38,732 nt of DNA from an uncultured Eubacteriales bacterium (GCA_900314885.1 OMWY01000020.1:1-38732), one strand, 5' to 3'. Positions 23,348 through 32,715 are shown, counted from the stretch's first letter. Notes: generated by a model not told the origin, from the letters alone. Numbers and translations are program-made.

Positions 23348-25957
23348 TCACCTTTTTCCCCTGTGATTAAGCTTCTTTTCGAACTCAAAGCTTGGCATAG
23401 GCTTTGCGTAATAATAGCCCTGGATGGTCCTCGCTCCTACCGAGAGCATAAAGTCAGCCTGCTCCTTTGTCTCTACGCCCTCCGCGATAACGCTGATATT
23501 AAGGGCGTCAGCCATTTTAACAACGCTGTTGATAATTTTCCCGCCGCGGTCTTCATTTCCTCCGGCGAGAAATTTAAGGTCGAGCTTAAGGATATCGACG
23601 TTCATGTCCTTAAGGACGTTAAGAGAGCTGTAGCCCGAGCCAAAGTCATCCATTTCAACCAGAAAGCCGTATTTGTGGAAGCGGTTTATCATGCTGTTAA
23701 TTCGCTCAGGGCTGCTCATATAGGCAGATTCCGTGATTTCAAGGCGGAGATACCTTCTGTCGAGCCTGTACCTGTCGGTCAGATCGGCTATATAGTCGGG
23801 CAGCTCATCGAAATAGATATCTATCCTTGAAATATTCACGGAAACCGGAACAAGCTCGTAGCCTGCCTCGCTCCAGGCAGCGAGAAGCCTTATCGTGGAC
23901 TCCCATATAAACTGATCAAGCTTGAGGATAAATCCGTTCTTTTCAAAGAGAGGAACAAACTGGCCCGGTGAAATGTTCCCGCGCCCTTCCATAATCCACC
24001 TCGCGAGAGCCTCGGCGCCAACCATTTTCCCGGTCGAGTGGTCATACAGAGGCTGGAAAAATGTCTTGAAGTCGCCCCTCGCAAGCGATATGTTCATAAG
24101 GCTCGTGAGCTCAGATTCGCGGAGAATATTCTTCTTCATTTCATCCGTGTAAACGCCGACACGGGTATCATAGCCGCCCTTTATCGAATCAAAGGCAATT
24201 CTCGCGTTATCGGCGAATACCGATATGTCCTTTACCGTAAACGGGATGTCGGGGTCTCCCGGCTCTATTTCATAGAAGCCCATATCTACGCCGACAGGCA
24301 CACGTTCCTTGTACTCCTTCGAAGCCTTGTCAGCGATTTCCTTGGCTGTCTCACAGACTCCGTCCCAGTATGGCACCATGAAGACAAAGCTGTCGTCCGC
24401 GAAGCGTCCGTAGCAGCTGTAGTTCGGGAGGCTCTTCTCAATGACAGATGCCGCCTTCCTTAATACATCATCGCCACTGTCATGGCCCAGGACATCATTT
24501 ATTATGCGAAGCTTCTTGATATCGACCCAGCCCATAACGAACTTGTAGCCGCGATTTTCATTAAGAATCTGAGCCGCGTCCAGGGAGAACTGATCCATGT
24601 TCGGAGCGCCGGTAAGCTTGTCGGTATGATAGAGGATCGACAGCTCTCCTTTAGCGTACATAACGCAATTCTGCGGCACATTTACACCTAAAGCGATAGC
24701 CCTCGCCATCTCCATACAGTTTCCATAGCCACAGGACCGGCAGTCATGGTGGCGCTCAGCGTAGGTAGTCTTATGGAGGCTCGTCAGGACTTCATCTATA
24801 ACGTTCTGCGGGATCAGGTTTAACTGTTGGTAATCCTCCTCACTCTCAACAAGGAAATCGGTGAAGTCTAAGTCCTTATATATGTTATTTATGAAATCAA
24901 GCTTCTCATCGTTCGGAAGACTCTTATACTCTAAGTACTCAGGGTCCACGCTGAAATACTTATGAAAATGGGCAAAGGCGCGTTCGCGGACCGACACATC
25001 ATTTTTCTTCGATGAGCAGGCGAGGCACCCGTGGCTTGAAGCCATAGCGTCTATCACAACTATGCCCTCGTTATTTTCCTTGTCACGCCTGAACAAAATG
25101 CTGTCAGGGTTGATCTTTTCGCGTTCGTCAAGGTTAAATGAGGCCGAAGCTATATAGACTTCGGGTGGGACGACCTCGGACATGGCAAGCCGGAAACCGT
25201 TATGGAAGACATATTCCGGGAAGAGCGAATGTCCCTTGGCATCGCTCTTAGAAATCTCATCTCCAAAGGTAAGGTCATCTATCTGCTTAATAAATTCAGG
25301 AATCATAACGCAGTATTTGACTCCCAGGTCCCTATTTTCCGGTAGCTTAAGGAATTCCTTCATAGCGGCACATGAGCTTATGATAGCTATATTATTGTTA
25401 TCGTGAAGATATTTCCTGACATAAATAAGAGTCGCAAGGGCCGGAACTCTGACAGGCAGTCTCTTCTTGATAAGTCCCGGTGTATAGCGCCTTAGGTACA
25501 TGACAACGGCAGGACATGAGGATGATATAAATGTATCGTTCACGTCCTTATTTTCGTTAATCAGGTTCGCTGATATCCAGAAGTTGATATCAGAACCGAT
25601 CGACGCGTCATAGATATGCTTTACTCCGATTTTCCTGAGATAGGCAAGCATTTGCCCCTCATTCGCGGAAAATTCATAGTAAAATGTGTCATCGAGAATG
25701 ACCGAAAGCTCCTCACCGTCCGCAAGGCTATCAAGGAAGACCCTTGAATCATCCCTGTATTTTCTCTTCTCGTGAGGGCAGACACTGACACATCTTCCGC
25801 ATGTTACGCATTCATCCTGATCGACAACCACGTAAGTCGCGTCCGTATTTCTCTTCGCTACATTCGCCCCTTCTACAGGGCAGACCGCTATGCACTGGTT
25901 ACAACCTGCGCATCCAAATTCTGTATATACGACACCCTTGTTAATTTCTCGCGCCAT
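23348..25957 (-). CDS. Ferredoxin/hydrogenase-like sensor fused to GGDEF and EAL domains
   Basis: An 869-residue soluble signalling protein. Residues 16-60 are a 2[4Fe-4S] ferredoxin with two CX2CX2CX3CP motifs. Residues about 80-320 resemble the catalytic domain of [FeFe] hydrogenase but are degenerate: SSSCPAV for TSCCPxW, SSCAAMKEF for MPCxxKxxE, and MASSHGC where MACxxGC is expected. Three of four H-cluster cysteines and no proton-relay Cys remain, so hydrogenase activity is unlikely. Residues 406-431 are another Fe-S module (CX2CX4CX16C). The GGDEF domain has FADDS in place of GGDEF and is inactive. The EAL domain keeps AEALARW, NISRIDI, EITES, DDFGSGYSSL and IAEGVE, so it should degrade c-di-GMP. 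Start: the ATG with GAGG upstream, not the TTG three codons earlier. It follows a FIST sensor gene by 68 bases. Confidence 0.9.
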   Translation of the reverse strand: MAREINKGVVYTEFGCAGCNQCIAVCPVEGANVAKRNTDATYVVVDQDECVTCGRCVSVCPHEKRKYRDDSRVFLDSLADGEELSVILDDTFYYEFSANEGQMLAYLRKIGVKHIYDASIGSDINFWISANLINENKDVNDTFISSSCPAVVMYLRRYTPGLIKKRLPVRVPALATLIYVRKYLHDNNNIAIISSCAAMKEFLKLPENRDLGVKYCVMIPEFIKQIDDLTFGDEISKSDAKGHSLFPEYVFHNGFRLAMSEVVPPEVYIASASFNLDEREKINPDSILFRRDKENNEGIVVIDAMASSHGCLACSSKKNDVSVRERAFAHFHKYFSVDPEYLEYKSLPNDEKLDFINNIYKDLDFTDFLVESEEDYQQLNLIPQNVIDEVLTSLHKTTYAERHHDCRSCGYGNCMEMARAIALGVNVPQNCVMYAKGELSILYHTDKLTGAPNMDQFSLDAAQILNENRGYKFVMGWVDIKKLRIINDVLGHDSGDDVLRKAASVIEKSLPNYSCYGRFADDSFVFMVPYWDGVCETAKEIADKASKEYKERVPVGVDMGFYEIEPGDPDIPFTVKDISVFADNARIAFDSIKGGYDTRVGVYTDEMKKNILRESELTSLMNISLARGDFKTFFQPLYDHSTGKMVGAEALARWIMEGRGNISPGQFVPLFEKNGFILKLDQFIWESTIRLLAAWSEAGYELVPVSVNISRIDIYFDELPDYIADLTDRYRLDRRYLRLEITESAYMSSPERINSMINRFHKYGFLVEMDDFGSGYSSLNVLKDMNVDILKLDLKFLAGGNEDRGGKIINSVVKMADALNISVIAEGVETKEQADFMLSVGARTIQGYYYAKPMPSFEFEKKLNHRGKR

Positions 25958-26025
25958 CCCGTACAAACCTCAATGTAATCTAGTCAGCGCGGCATCACTC
26001 TCAACCTGTTTAATACACTGTCAGG

Positions 26026-27156
26026 CTACTCTTCAGTGAAGCTCGCGAATACTGTTGTCTGGTTCATATAGACGTAATTAAACTGCTCCCCGTATGGGAA
26101 GAAGCAGATATAATCCTGTAAGCCCCTGTCGAAATTTTTCACAAGTCCGTCAAGCCATGCGTTTCGCTCTAAAAATGCCGCCTGCGAAATGCATGAAGCT
26201 ATCATCGTAAAGTAAGTCTCCCCTGATTCCCTCTTTATCTTGTCTACAACATCGGTAAAATGCTTCTCATAGTCACGCGGCTCCATCAGATTAACCATCG
26301 TCTGATTATAGAAACGCACGCGGAACTCGATAGAGCCATCATCATTTACCCTCGCGGCCTCTCCTATGAGGTTCGTCTTCCCAAAGGTACGGCCTAATGG
26401 GTGGTAGCGCATATTTTTTATAAGCGTATCCCTGTCACAGTCAAGAACCTCAGCTATAGCGTCCGCAGCGGGCATGTTATTAAGTTCATTTACGACCCGC
26501 CTCCTTGCGTCAGCGCTCGTAATCTGGAATGAATGGCCCATCGGCGTATAGATATTCGCCGAATAGAGATGAACCTTGCCCCTGTTATTATGTAAAAATA
26601 TTACAAGCGACGAATCTGAGAGGACATGTCCATGATAGAAAACAAGTCCGTGCGGAAACGGGTCATCGCTTGTAAGGTCCGCTCTTGCCGCTGCCGAACC
26701 GCCGAACACAGGTATCTCATACTTGCCTAATGACAGATACAGGCAATCGGCAACCTTATCGTCGGCGAAGGTATTGCCACAATTGATAAGGAGGGCTACT
26801 GTGTTCTCCATCCCTGCCCTTTCTAAGGCATCCCTTATCGCGCTTATGTTGCTCACGGGAGCCGTAGACGCGCGGTTTAGGACTGCGACCTCAGTCCTGA
26901 TAGTGTCCTCGGAGAGTCCGCACACCGCAAGGCCCTCGTCATAAAATTTTCCGCGGACGGCTACCTTTTCAGAAACCGCCCCGACTACTGTAGTGTTCGG
27001 GAACCGTCGCTCTATGGCAGGGCCAATTTCCTTGAAACGATTATAATCAGAAAAATAAATAATAAAATTCACAGGCGAAGCATTAAAGCCTGACACAGCC
27101 TCGTCAATGGCTTCATTTACGTCACTTCTCTTGCTGCTTCCGGTCAAATAAGGCAT
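26026..27156 (-). CDS. FIST-domain sensor protein
   Basis: A 376-residue protein with FIST_N (about residues 25-220; INCGNTFADDKVADC and IPVFGGSAAARADL) and FIST_C (about 225-365; RYHPLGRTFGKTNLIGEAARV, GETYFTMIASCISQAAFL). FIST domains are predicted small-ligand sensors that usually stand beside c-di-GMP enzymes, chemoreceptors or kinases. AAGGAGAA precedes the ATG. It begins 12 bases after the NUDIX gene and is followed by the ferredoxin-EAL gene, which fits a sensor feeding that phosphodiesterase. There are no membrane segments, so it should be cytoplasmic. Confidence 0.85.
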   Translation of the reverse strand: MPYLTGSSKRSDVNEAIDEAVSGFNASPVNFIIYFSDYNRFKEIGPAIERRFPNTTVVGAVSEKVAVRGKFYDEGLAVCGLSEDTIRTEVAVLNRASTAPVSNISAIRDALERAGMENTVALLINCGNTFADDKVADCLYLSLGKYEIPVFGGSAAARADLTSDDPFPHGLVFYHGHVLSDSSLVIFLHNNRGKVHLYSANIYTPMGHSFQITSADARRRVVNELNNMPAADAIAEVLDCDRDTLIKNMRYHPLGRTFGKTNLIGEAARVNDDGSIEFRVRFYNQTMVNLMEPRDYEKHFTDVVDKIKRESGETYFTMIASCISQAAFLERNAWLDGLVKNFDRGLQDYICFFPYGEQFNYVYMNQTTVFASFTEE

Positions 27157-27168
27157 AAACAGTTCTCC

Positions 27169-27777
27169 TTAAACATGTAAAAAGGCAAATGGTTCATCGT
27201 CCGCGATAAATCGGGGGAGCATATAGCCCGCCCTCATGCAGCAGTTCTCTTCTCTTAAGATTCTTGCTGCCTCGGCCTTATCGGCGAGAACGACCTCTAT
27301 TTCTTCGCTTTCCTCTTCGCCCTCGCTCGTAGGCTCTCCGGTACAAAACCCAAAAATCGTAGAGCAGGACTCATCCGTCATGCCTACAGACGTAAAAAAT
27401 GGACGTTCATAGCCCTTCGGCGCATCAAGAGGCGTAAATGTCATGCCTGTCTCTTCCTTCATTTCGCGAATTCCTGCTTCATGTATATCTTCACCGTCTT
27501 CGACAAGTCCTGCCGGAAGCTCATAGATCCAGGCATCTATAGGATACCTGTACTGCTTCACAAGGACTATCCGCGGGTTTTCTTCCTTGGTCACGGCGTA
27601 AATCACAACACCGTCAGGCTTGTTTGTATGGCTTACAAGCTTCAGATCGTCATCGCTCTTAGCCCGGCTTGCCATGAAGTAATGGCTCTTCTTCCCGCTC
27701 TTATGTACGTTATCAAGATCGTACATGTTAAGGAAGCGGTTGTTGGTCTGTCTGGTTATTTTCGTAATACTGCCCAT
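27169..27777 (-). CDS. NUDIX hydrolase, ADP-ribose pyrophosphatase type
   Basis: A 202-residue NUDIX enzyme. The full NUDIX box GLVEDGEDIHEAGIREMKEETG matches GX5EX7REUXEEXGU, shown here in part as HEAGIREMKEETG. Upstream YPIDAWIYELPAG is typical of the ADP-ribose pyrophosphatase branch, which splits ADP-ribose or related nucleoside diphosphates. Substrate choice cannot be settled from sequence. The start has AAGGAACC upstream. It is the first gene of the unit with the FIST and EAL genes. Confidence 0.9.
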   Translation of the reverse strand: MGSITKITRQTNNRFLNMYDLDNVHKSGKKSHYFMASRAKSDDDLKLVSHTNKPDGVVIYAVTKEENPRIVLVKQYRYPIDAWIYELPAGLVEDGEDIHEAGIREMKEETGMTFTPLDAPKGYERPFFTSVGMTDESCSTIFGFCTGEPTSEGEEESEEIEVVLADKAEAARILREENCCMRAGYMLPRFIADDEPFAFLHV

Positions 27778-27812
27778 ATATGGTTCCTTCTTCCTTAGGT
27801 CATCATAGTTCT

Positions 27813-27841
27813 ATTTTATAATTTTTTCTTCGATTTGTAAA
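27813..27841 (-). promoter_or_regulatory. Promoter of the NUDIX-FIST-EAL unit
   Basis: The minus strand has TTTACA, a 17-base gap and TAAAAT about 35 bases before the NUDIX start codon. Confidence 0.6.
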
Positions 27842-27868
27842 TATTATTCTTTTATTTAGTTTAAAATG

Positions 27869-27877
27869 TGATATAAT
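27869..27877 (+). promoter_or_regulatory. Extended -10 promoter of glgX
   Basis: TGATATAAT is a perfect extended -10 about 50 bases before the glgX start. No clear -35 box is present. It is divergent from the NUDIX promoter, with the two less than 30 bases apart. Confidence 0.65.
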
Positions 27878-27925
27878 GATAACAAGGTTTAAAAAAAATT
27901 AATACATGAACCTATGGAGGGGTCT

Positions 27926-30031
27926 ATGAACGAAGAAAAACCTGTAAGTAAGGTCTCGAACGAGATGTACAACAAGTTCCACATGCCACCGCTTGATAAG
28001 ATAAGCGGTTTCGACGTCCGTCCCGGCTTCTACGACATGAATGGCGCCACGGCGATTCCTACCGGAGTGAATTTCACGATTCACAGCAAACACGCCACGA
28101 GCGTAACGCTCCTTCTCTTCCACTCGGGAGAAACAGAGCCTTTTGTCGAGCTTCCTTTTCCTGAGACCTACCGCATAGGAAATGTATACTCAATGATAGT
28201 CTTCGACCTTGACATCACCGACCTCGAGTACGCCTATAAGGTTGATGGTCCCTATGACCCTAAGAGAGGTTATATCTTCGATAAGACAAAGCTAATACTT
28301 GACCCTTACGCTAAGGCAGTAGCCGGCCAGGCTGACTGGGGAACGCCTTCCGATTACGTCTATCACGCAAGGGTTGTAAAGAACACCTTCGACTGGGGCG
28401 ACGCGAAGCAGCCTCTGATTCCTTCGGAGGACGTGGTAATCTATGAGACCCACGTGCGTGGATTTTCCATAGATAAGAGCAGCGGCCTTGATGATAACGT
28501 CCGCGGAACATTTGAAGGAATAAGGCAGAAAATTCCATATCTCAAGGATCTCGGCATTACAGCGGTTGAGCTCATGCCTGTCTTTGAGTTTGATGAAATG
28601 CTCTCTCACCGAGACTTCTACGGTCGTCCTCTCTGTGACTACTGGGGCTACAATACTGTCTGCTATTTTGCTCCTAACACAAGCTACGCCTCCACCAGAG
28701 AGCACAACCACGAGGGCGAAGAGCTTAAACGCCTCATAAAGGAGTTAAATGAAAACAATATCGAAGTCTACCTTGACGTCGTATTTAACCACACAGCCGA
28801 GGGAAATGAGAAGGGGCCTTTCTTCTCATTTAAGGGGCTCGACAACAATATTTATTATATGCTGACTCCTGACGGATATTACTACAACTTCTCAGGCTGC
28901 GGCAATACCATGAACTGCAACCACCCTATCGTCCAGGAAATGATAGTAGAATGTCTCCGCTACTGGGTTACCGAATACAGGGTTGACGGTTTCCGTTTCG
29001 ATCTCGCGACAATCCTCGGTCGAAATGAGGATGGGTCCCCTATGGCGAATCCTCCTCTCCTCCAGCGTCTCGCCTATGATCCGATACTTGGCGATGTCAA
29101 GCTCATAGCCGAGGCATGGGACGCCGGCGGTATGTACCAGGTAGGAAGCTTCCCTTCTTATCACCGTTGGAAGGAGTGGAACGGTAAATATCGTGATGAC
29201 ATGCGTTCATTCCTTAAGGGAGACGGAAGCACGGCAGGAGCTGCCGCCCAGCGTATCATAGGTTCCCCTGACCTATACAGTGAAAGTCAGGGCAGCTATA
29301 ACGCAAGCATTAACTTCCTCGACTGCCATGACGGATTTACTCTTCACGACCTCTATACTTACAATGAGAAGCATAACGAAGACAATAACTGGAATAATAC
29401 GGACGGTGACAATAACAACCATTCATGGAATTGCGGTTTCGAGGGTGAGACAACCGATGAGGATGTCATCAGGCTCAGGAAGCGTATGATAAAGAACGCC
29501 TTCGCGACCCTCATGTGCTCACGCGGAACGCCTATGTTCCTTATGGGCGATGAGTTTGGCAATTCTCAAGGCGGTAACAACAACGCCTACTGCCAGGATA
29601 ACAATATTTCCTGGCTCAATTGGAATGACTTAGATGAAAATAAGGATCAGTATGATTTCTTCAAGTACATGATTCATTTCAGGCTAAGGCACCCTGCCAT
29701 AAGGAAGAAGCTCTCTCCTAGTAAAATAGGTCTTCCTGACGTAAGTGTCCACGGAACAGAGCCGTTCAGGCCGGATTACGGGGCTGACAGCCACTATCTT
29801 GGTATAATGTTCGCGGGAAGTCCCGGTGAGGATGAACATGATGATATAGTTTATGTGGCTATCAATACCTTCTGGAATCCACTCCATATCTCGCTTCCTA
29901 CGATTCAGTACAGTTCATGGAAGCTTGCTGTGGATACCTTCGCGGATGAGCCGGTACTCGACACACCTGCTCCGGTTGTAGGTGATATAGTAATGCAGCC
30001 GAGAAGCGTGAAGATATTTGTGGCTGACTAG
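27926..30031 (+). CDS. glgX: Glycogen debranching enzyme (GlgX/isoamylase type)
   Basis: GH13 enzyme that cuts alpha-1,6 branches in glycogen or similar alpha-glucans, in the cytoplasm. Of 701 residues, the N-terminal 150 form a CBM48-like beta domain (TAIPTGVNFTIHSKHATSV). The catalytic barrel follows with VVFNHTAEG, the nucleophile Asp in YRVDGFRFDLA, the acid Glu in LIAEAWDAGG and the third Asp in FLDCHDGFTL. NNNAYCQDNNISWLNW is characteristic of the GlgX/isoamylase group. A C-terminal beta domain closes the protein. Start: the ATG after GGAGGGG; an ATG four codons earlier is part of that ribosome site. It is a single-gene unit with its own promoter and terminator. Confidence 0.95.
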   Translation: MNEEKPVSKVSNEMYNKFHMPPLDKISGFDVRPGFYDMNGATAIPTGVNFTIHSKHATSVTLLLFHSGETEPFVELPFPETYRIGNVYSMIVFDLDITDLEYAYKVDGPYDPKRGYIFDKTKLILDPYAKAVAGQADWGTPSDYVYHARVVKNTFDWGDAKQPLIPSEDVVIYETHVRGFSIDKSSGLDDNVRGTFEGIRQKIPYLKDLGITAVELMPVFEFDEMLSHRDFYGRPLCDYWGYNTVCYFAPNTSYASTREHNHEGEELKRLIKELNENNIEVYLDVVFNHTAEGNEKGPFFSFKGLDNNIYYMLTPDGYYYNFSGCGNTMNCNHPIVQEMIVECLRYWVTEYRVDGFRFDLATILGRNEDGSPMANPPLLQRLAYDPILGDVKLIAEAWDAGGMYQVGSFPSYHRWKEWNGKYRDDMRSFLKGDGSTAGAAAQRIIGSPDLYSESQGSYNASINFLDCHDGFTLHDLYTYNEKHNEDNNWNNTDGDNNNHSWNCGFEGETTDEDVIRLRKRMIKNAFATLMCSRGTPMFLMGDEFGNSQGGNNNAYCQDNNISWLNWNDLDENKDQYDFFKYMIHFRLRHPAIRKKLSPSKIGLPDVSVHGTEPFRPDYGADSHYLGIMFAGSPGEDEHDDIVYVAINTFWNPLHISLPTIQYSSWKLAVDTFADEPVLDTPAPVVGDIVMQPRSVKIFVAD

Positions 30032-30036
30032 TATAA

Positions 30037-30072
30037 AAGGATTTCCACGTGCAAACGTGGAAATCCTTCTTT
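30037..30072. terminator. Terminator of glgX, probably also working leftward
   Basis: A 13-bp perfect stem AAGGATTTCCACG / CGTGGAAATCCTT has a 6-base loop and TTCTTT after it. The minus strand gives TTTTAT after the stem, so it may also stop transcription coming from the citrate synthase gene. Confidence 0.88.
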
Positions 30073-30078
30073 AAACTA

Positions 30079-30162
30079 GTGCCTGGTCCCATAAAATTTT
30101 CATAAACGTTAGTTTATGAAAATTTTATGGGACCTGGCACGGATTCCTATGGTACCTGGCAC
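30079..30162. repeat. REP-like palindrome with GGNNCCTGGCAC ends
   Basis: Two 29-base arms (GTGCCTGGTCCC then an AT-rich part, and its inverse ending GGGACCTGGCAC) pair around the loop GTTA with a single T-T mismatch. Ten bases later a further half copy GGTACCTGGCAC follows. The layout resembles REP/BIME-type elements moved by REP-associated tyrosine transposases in Clostridia. No such transposase gene is in the window. Confidence 0.7.
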
Positions 30163-30183
30163 TAAATAGGCGACTGAAGGAGT

Positions 30184-31542
30184 TTATCTATCCCCTAACT
30201 CAACATACTCCCTGGTCGGCTCGATACTTATATAAGCCGGTCTTATAATCTTATTGGTATTGATAAGTTCCTCAAGTCTGTGGGCGCTCCACCCCACAAT
30301 TCTCGCGCAGGCAAACATCGGTGTATAAAGCTCCACCGGAAGCCCAAGCATTCCATACACAAATCCACTATAAAAATCGATATTCGCGCTGACGCCCTTA
30401 TACATCTTCCTGTGAGAGCTGATAACCTCAGGCGCCAGGCGCTCTACTGTATTATAGAGTTCAAAATCATCCATCCGGTTCTTCTCGACAGCAAGCTTCT
30501 TCACAGCGCCCTTAAATATTCTCGCCCTCGGGTCGGATACTGAGTATACAGCATGCCCGATTCCGTATATCAGTCCCTTCTTGTCAAAGGCCTCTTTATT
30601 CAAAAGCTTCTCAAGATAATATTTTAATTCGTCCTCATCCTTGAGGTCTCTCACATTCTCCTTCAGATCCTCGAACATCCGGACAACCTTTATATTGGCG
30701 CCGCCGTGCTTCGGTCCCTTGAGCGACCCCAGCGCCGCCGCGATGGTCGAATAGGTATCCGTCCCCGATGATGTTACTACATGCGTAGTGAAAGTCGAGT
30801 TATTGCCGCCACCATGCTCCATGTGAAGGACCAGGGCCAGGTCGAGAACTCGGGCTTCTGTTTCCGTGTACTTCATATCAGGTCTTAAGAGCCTAAGTAT
30901 ATTTTGCGCGGTTGAAATATCCCGCCCCGGCTGGTGGATGTAGAGGCTCTTGTTATTGATATAGTGATTATAAGCGTGGTATCCGTAGACGGAAAATAAT
31001 GGAAATACCGCTATGAGATTGAGGCACTGACGGAGTACATTTGAAAGCGATATATCATCCGCTTTAGCGTCATAAGAGTAGAGGGTGAGCACACTTCTCG
31101 CAAGAGTGTTCATCATATCCTTGCTCGGCGCCTTCATTATAACATCTCTCACGAAATTTTTAGGTAAATGCCTCGCCTGGGCCATGGCTTTTGAAAAAAT
31201 GGCAAGCTCTTCCTTATTCGGAAGTTCGCCGAATAGAAGCAGATAGGTCATCTCGGAAAAGCCATATCTGCTATCCGATAGAAAACCGTCCGTCAGGTCC
31301 TTTACATTATATCCCCTGTAGAAGAGCTCACCATCACAAGGCACGGTCTTCCCGTCAACGATTTTGCTCGCGTTAATGCGTGAGACCTTCGTGAGTCCCG
31401 CACGAACTCCATTTCCATTGATATCCCTGAGTCCTCTCTTTACGTCATACTCTGAGTAGAGACCCGTATCAATTGTCGTGTTCTTAACGCATTTCGCGGT
31501 GAGCATTTCTATCTCTTCTGTAACTGCTGCGGTGTATGGCAT
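30184..31542 (-). CDS. Citrate synthase
   Basis: Condenses acetyl-CoA and oxaloacetate to citrate, here probably for glutamate synthesis in an anaerobe. The 452 residues are typical of the clostridial group. The catalytic residues are visible: His279 in PKHGGANI, His330 in GIGHAVYSVSDPRA and the Asp in SANIDFYSGFVYGMLG. The binding motif LHMEHGGGNNSTFTTHVVTSSGTDTYS is quoted in part as EHGGGNNSTFTTHV. The N-terminal 45 residues are longer than in E. coli type I enzymes. AGGGGAGG precedes the ATG. A 2-methylcitrate synthase role cannot be ruled out, but no prp genes are nearby. It appears to be a single-gene unit. Confidence 0.93.
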   Translation of the reverse strand: MPYTAAVTEEIEMLTAKCVKNTTIDTGLYSEYDVKRGLRDINGNGVRAGLTKVSRINASKIVDGKTVPCDGELFYRGYNVKDLTDGFLSDSRYGFSEMTYLLLFGELPNKEELAIFSKAMAQARHLPKNFVRDVIMKAPSKDMMNTLARSVLTLYSYDAKADDISLSNVLRQCLNLIAVFPLFSVYGYHAYNHYINNKSLYIHQPGRDISTAQNILRLLRPDMKYTETEARVLDLALVLHMEHGGGNNSTFTTHVVTSSGTDTYSTIAAALGSLKGPKHGGANIKVVRMFEDLKENVRDLKDEDELKYYLEKLLNKEAFDKKGLIYGIGHAVYSVSDPRARIFKGAVKKLAVEKNRMDDFELYNTVERLAPEVISSHRKMYKGVSANIDFYSGFVYGMLGLPVELYTPMFACARIVGWSAHRLEELINTNKIIRPAYISIEPTREYVELGDR

Positions 31543-31663
31543 ACGTTCCTCCCCTAAAATAATATTGATTGCAAAAACACTTTAGTACGTTGCATTTTTT
31601 AACTATTTAATCTATTCTATCATAAAAGGTGAAGTACTGCAAGGAACATTTACAGGAATACGT

Positions 31664-31693
31664 AAAAAAGCTCCGGCACTTCCGTGCCGGAGC
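31664..31693 (-). terminator. Terminator of rplM-rpsI
   Basis: A 10-bp perfect stem GCTCCGGCAC / GTGCCGGAGC with a 4-base loop, followed by six T on the minus strand, lies about 30 bases past the rpsI stop. Confidence 0.93.
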
Positions 31694-31721
31694 AATATAT
31701 AAAATCTTGATACTGACAAAA

Positions 31722-32114
31722 TTATCTCTTAGAGAACTGTGGTGCCTTACGAGCCTTCTTGAGACCGTACTTACGACGCTCTTTCATTCTAGGATCTCTT
31801 GTAAGGAAGCCTTCCTTCTTGAGTGATGGACGATAGTCAGCATCTGCCTCAAGGAGTGCTCTTGAGATACCGTGACGGATAGCGCCAGCCTGTCCTGCGG
31901 TACCACCACCGTATACATTAACGATGACATCAAACTTGTCAGCTGTATTGGTTGTAACAAGTGGCTGACGAACGATAGTCTTAAGTGTCTCAAGACCAAA
32001 GAACTCGTCGATATCCTTCTTGTTGATTGTGATCTTACCGGTGCCAGGTACAAGGTAAACTCTTGCTACGCTGGTCTTTCTTCTTCCTGTTCCGTAATAC
32101 TTACCGTTAGCCAA
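31722..32114 (-). CDS. rpsI: 30S ribosomal protein S9
   Basis: S9 of the small ribosomal subunit, 130 residues, the normal length. It opens with [21 protein letters not shown] and ends with the conserved basic tail [14 protein letters not shown] that reaches the P-site tRNA. GGAGG lies in the 19-base gap after rplM, as in the standard rplM-rpsI pair. Confidence 0.98.
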   Translation of the reverse strand: MANGKYYGTGRRKTSVARVYLVPGTGKITINKKDIDEFFGLETLKTIVRQPLVTTNTADKFDVIVNVYGGGTAGQAGAIRHGISRALLEADADYRPSLKKEGFLTRDPRMKERRKYGLKKARKAPQFSKR

Positions 32115-32133
32115 TGTATTTTCCTCCCTTCAA

Positions 32134-32574
32134 TTAATATCTGCTCTTGATCTCATATACAACAGGCTTCTGAGCTGTCTGCTCGTGGTCAGCGCCTGCG
32201 TATACACGAAGCTTTGTAAGCATCTTGTCACCAAGAGTTCCATCAGGGAGCATACCCTTAACTGCGTGGAAAATAACATCCTCAGGCTTTTTAGCAAGCA
32301 TCTCTGAGAGTGTAGCGCTCTTAAGTCCGCCTACATAGTCTGAATGACGATAGTAAATCTTGTCATGAAGCTTCTTGCCTGTAACCTTGATGTCTGCGGC
32401 ATTAATAACTATAACATAATCGCCGGTATCAACATGAGGTGTGTACTCCGGCTTATTCTTGCCTCTTAAGATAGTAGCAACTGTACTCGCAAGGCGTCCA
32501 AGTGTCTGTCCCTTAGCGTCGATAAGAACCCACTTCTTCTCGACTGTCTTAGGGTTAGCCATAAATGTATCCAT
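32134..32574 (-). CDS. rplM: 50S ribosomal protein L13
   Basis: L13 of the large subunit, 146 residues. It has the conserved start [37 protein letters not shown] and [10 protein letters not shown]. The first ATG is used (AGGAGGACCCC precedes it); the second, four codons in, is less well placed. Transcribed with rpsI from a strong promoter through a leader of about 130 bases. Confidence 0.98.
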   Translation of the reverse strand: MDTFMANPKTVEKKWVLIDAKGQTLGRLASTVATILRGKNKPEYTPHVDTGDYVIVINAADIKVTGKKLHDKIYYRHSDYVGGLKSATLSEMLAKKPEDVIFHAVKGMLPDGTLGDKMLTKLRVYAGADHEQTAQKPVVYEIKSRY

Positions 32575-32709
32575 GGGGTCCTCCTAATATAAAACCTGCC
32601 AATAAAATCAGCGTACTGATTTTCCTATTATCTGTTCACACGGAATATAAGATCTCATCACGTCGGGCTGTCCGGTTCCCTTCGCAACACAATCTAATAG
32701 CCGCCACGA
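32575..32709 (-). promoter_or_regulatory. rplM 5' leader, possible L13 autoregulatory leader
   Basis: About 130 bases lie between the likely transcription start and rplM. It contains a small perfect hairpin (AAAATCAG-TACG-CTGATTTT on the minus strand, 32604-32623) just before the ribosome site. L13 leaders that repress translation are known in Firmicutes; I cannot confirm this one by eye. Confidence 0.4.
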
Positions 32710-32715
32710 ATCTAT

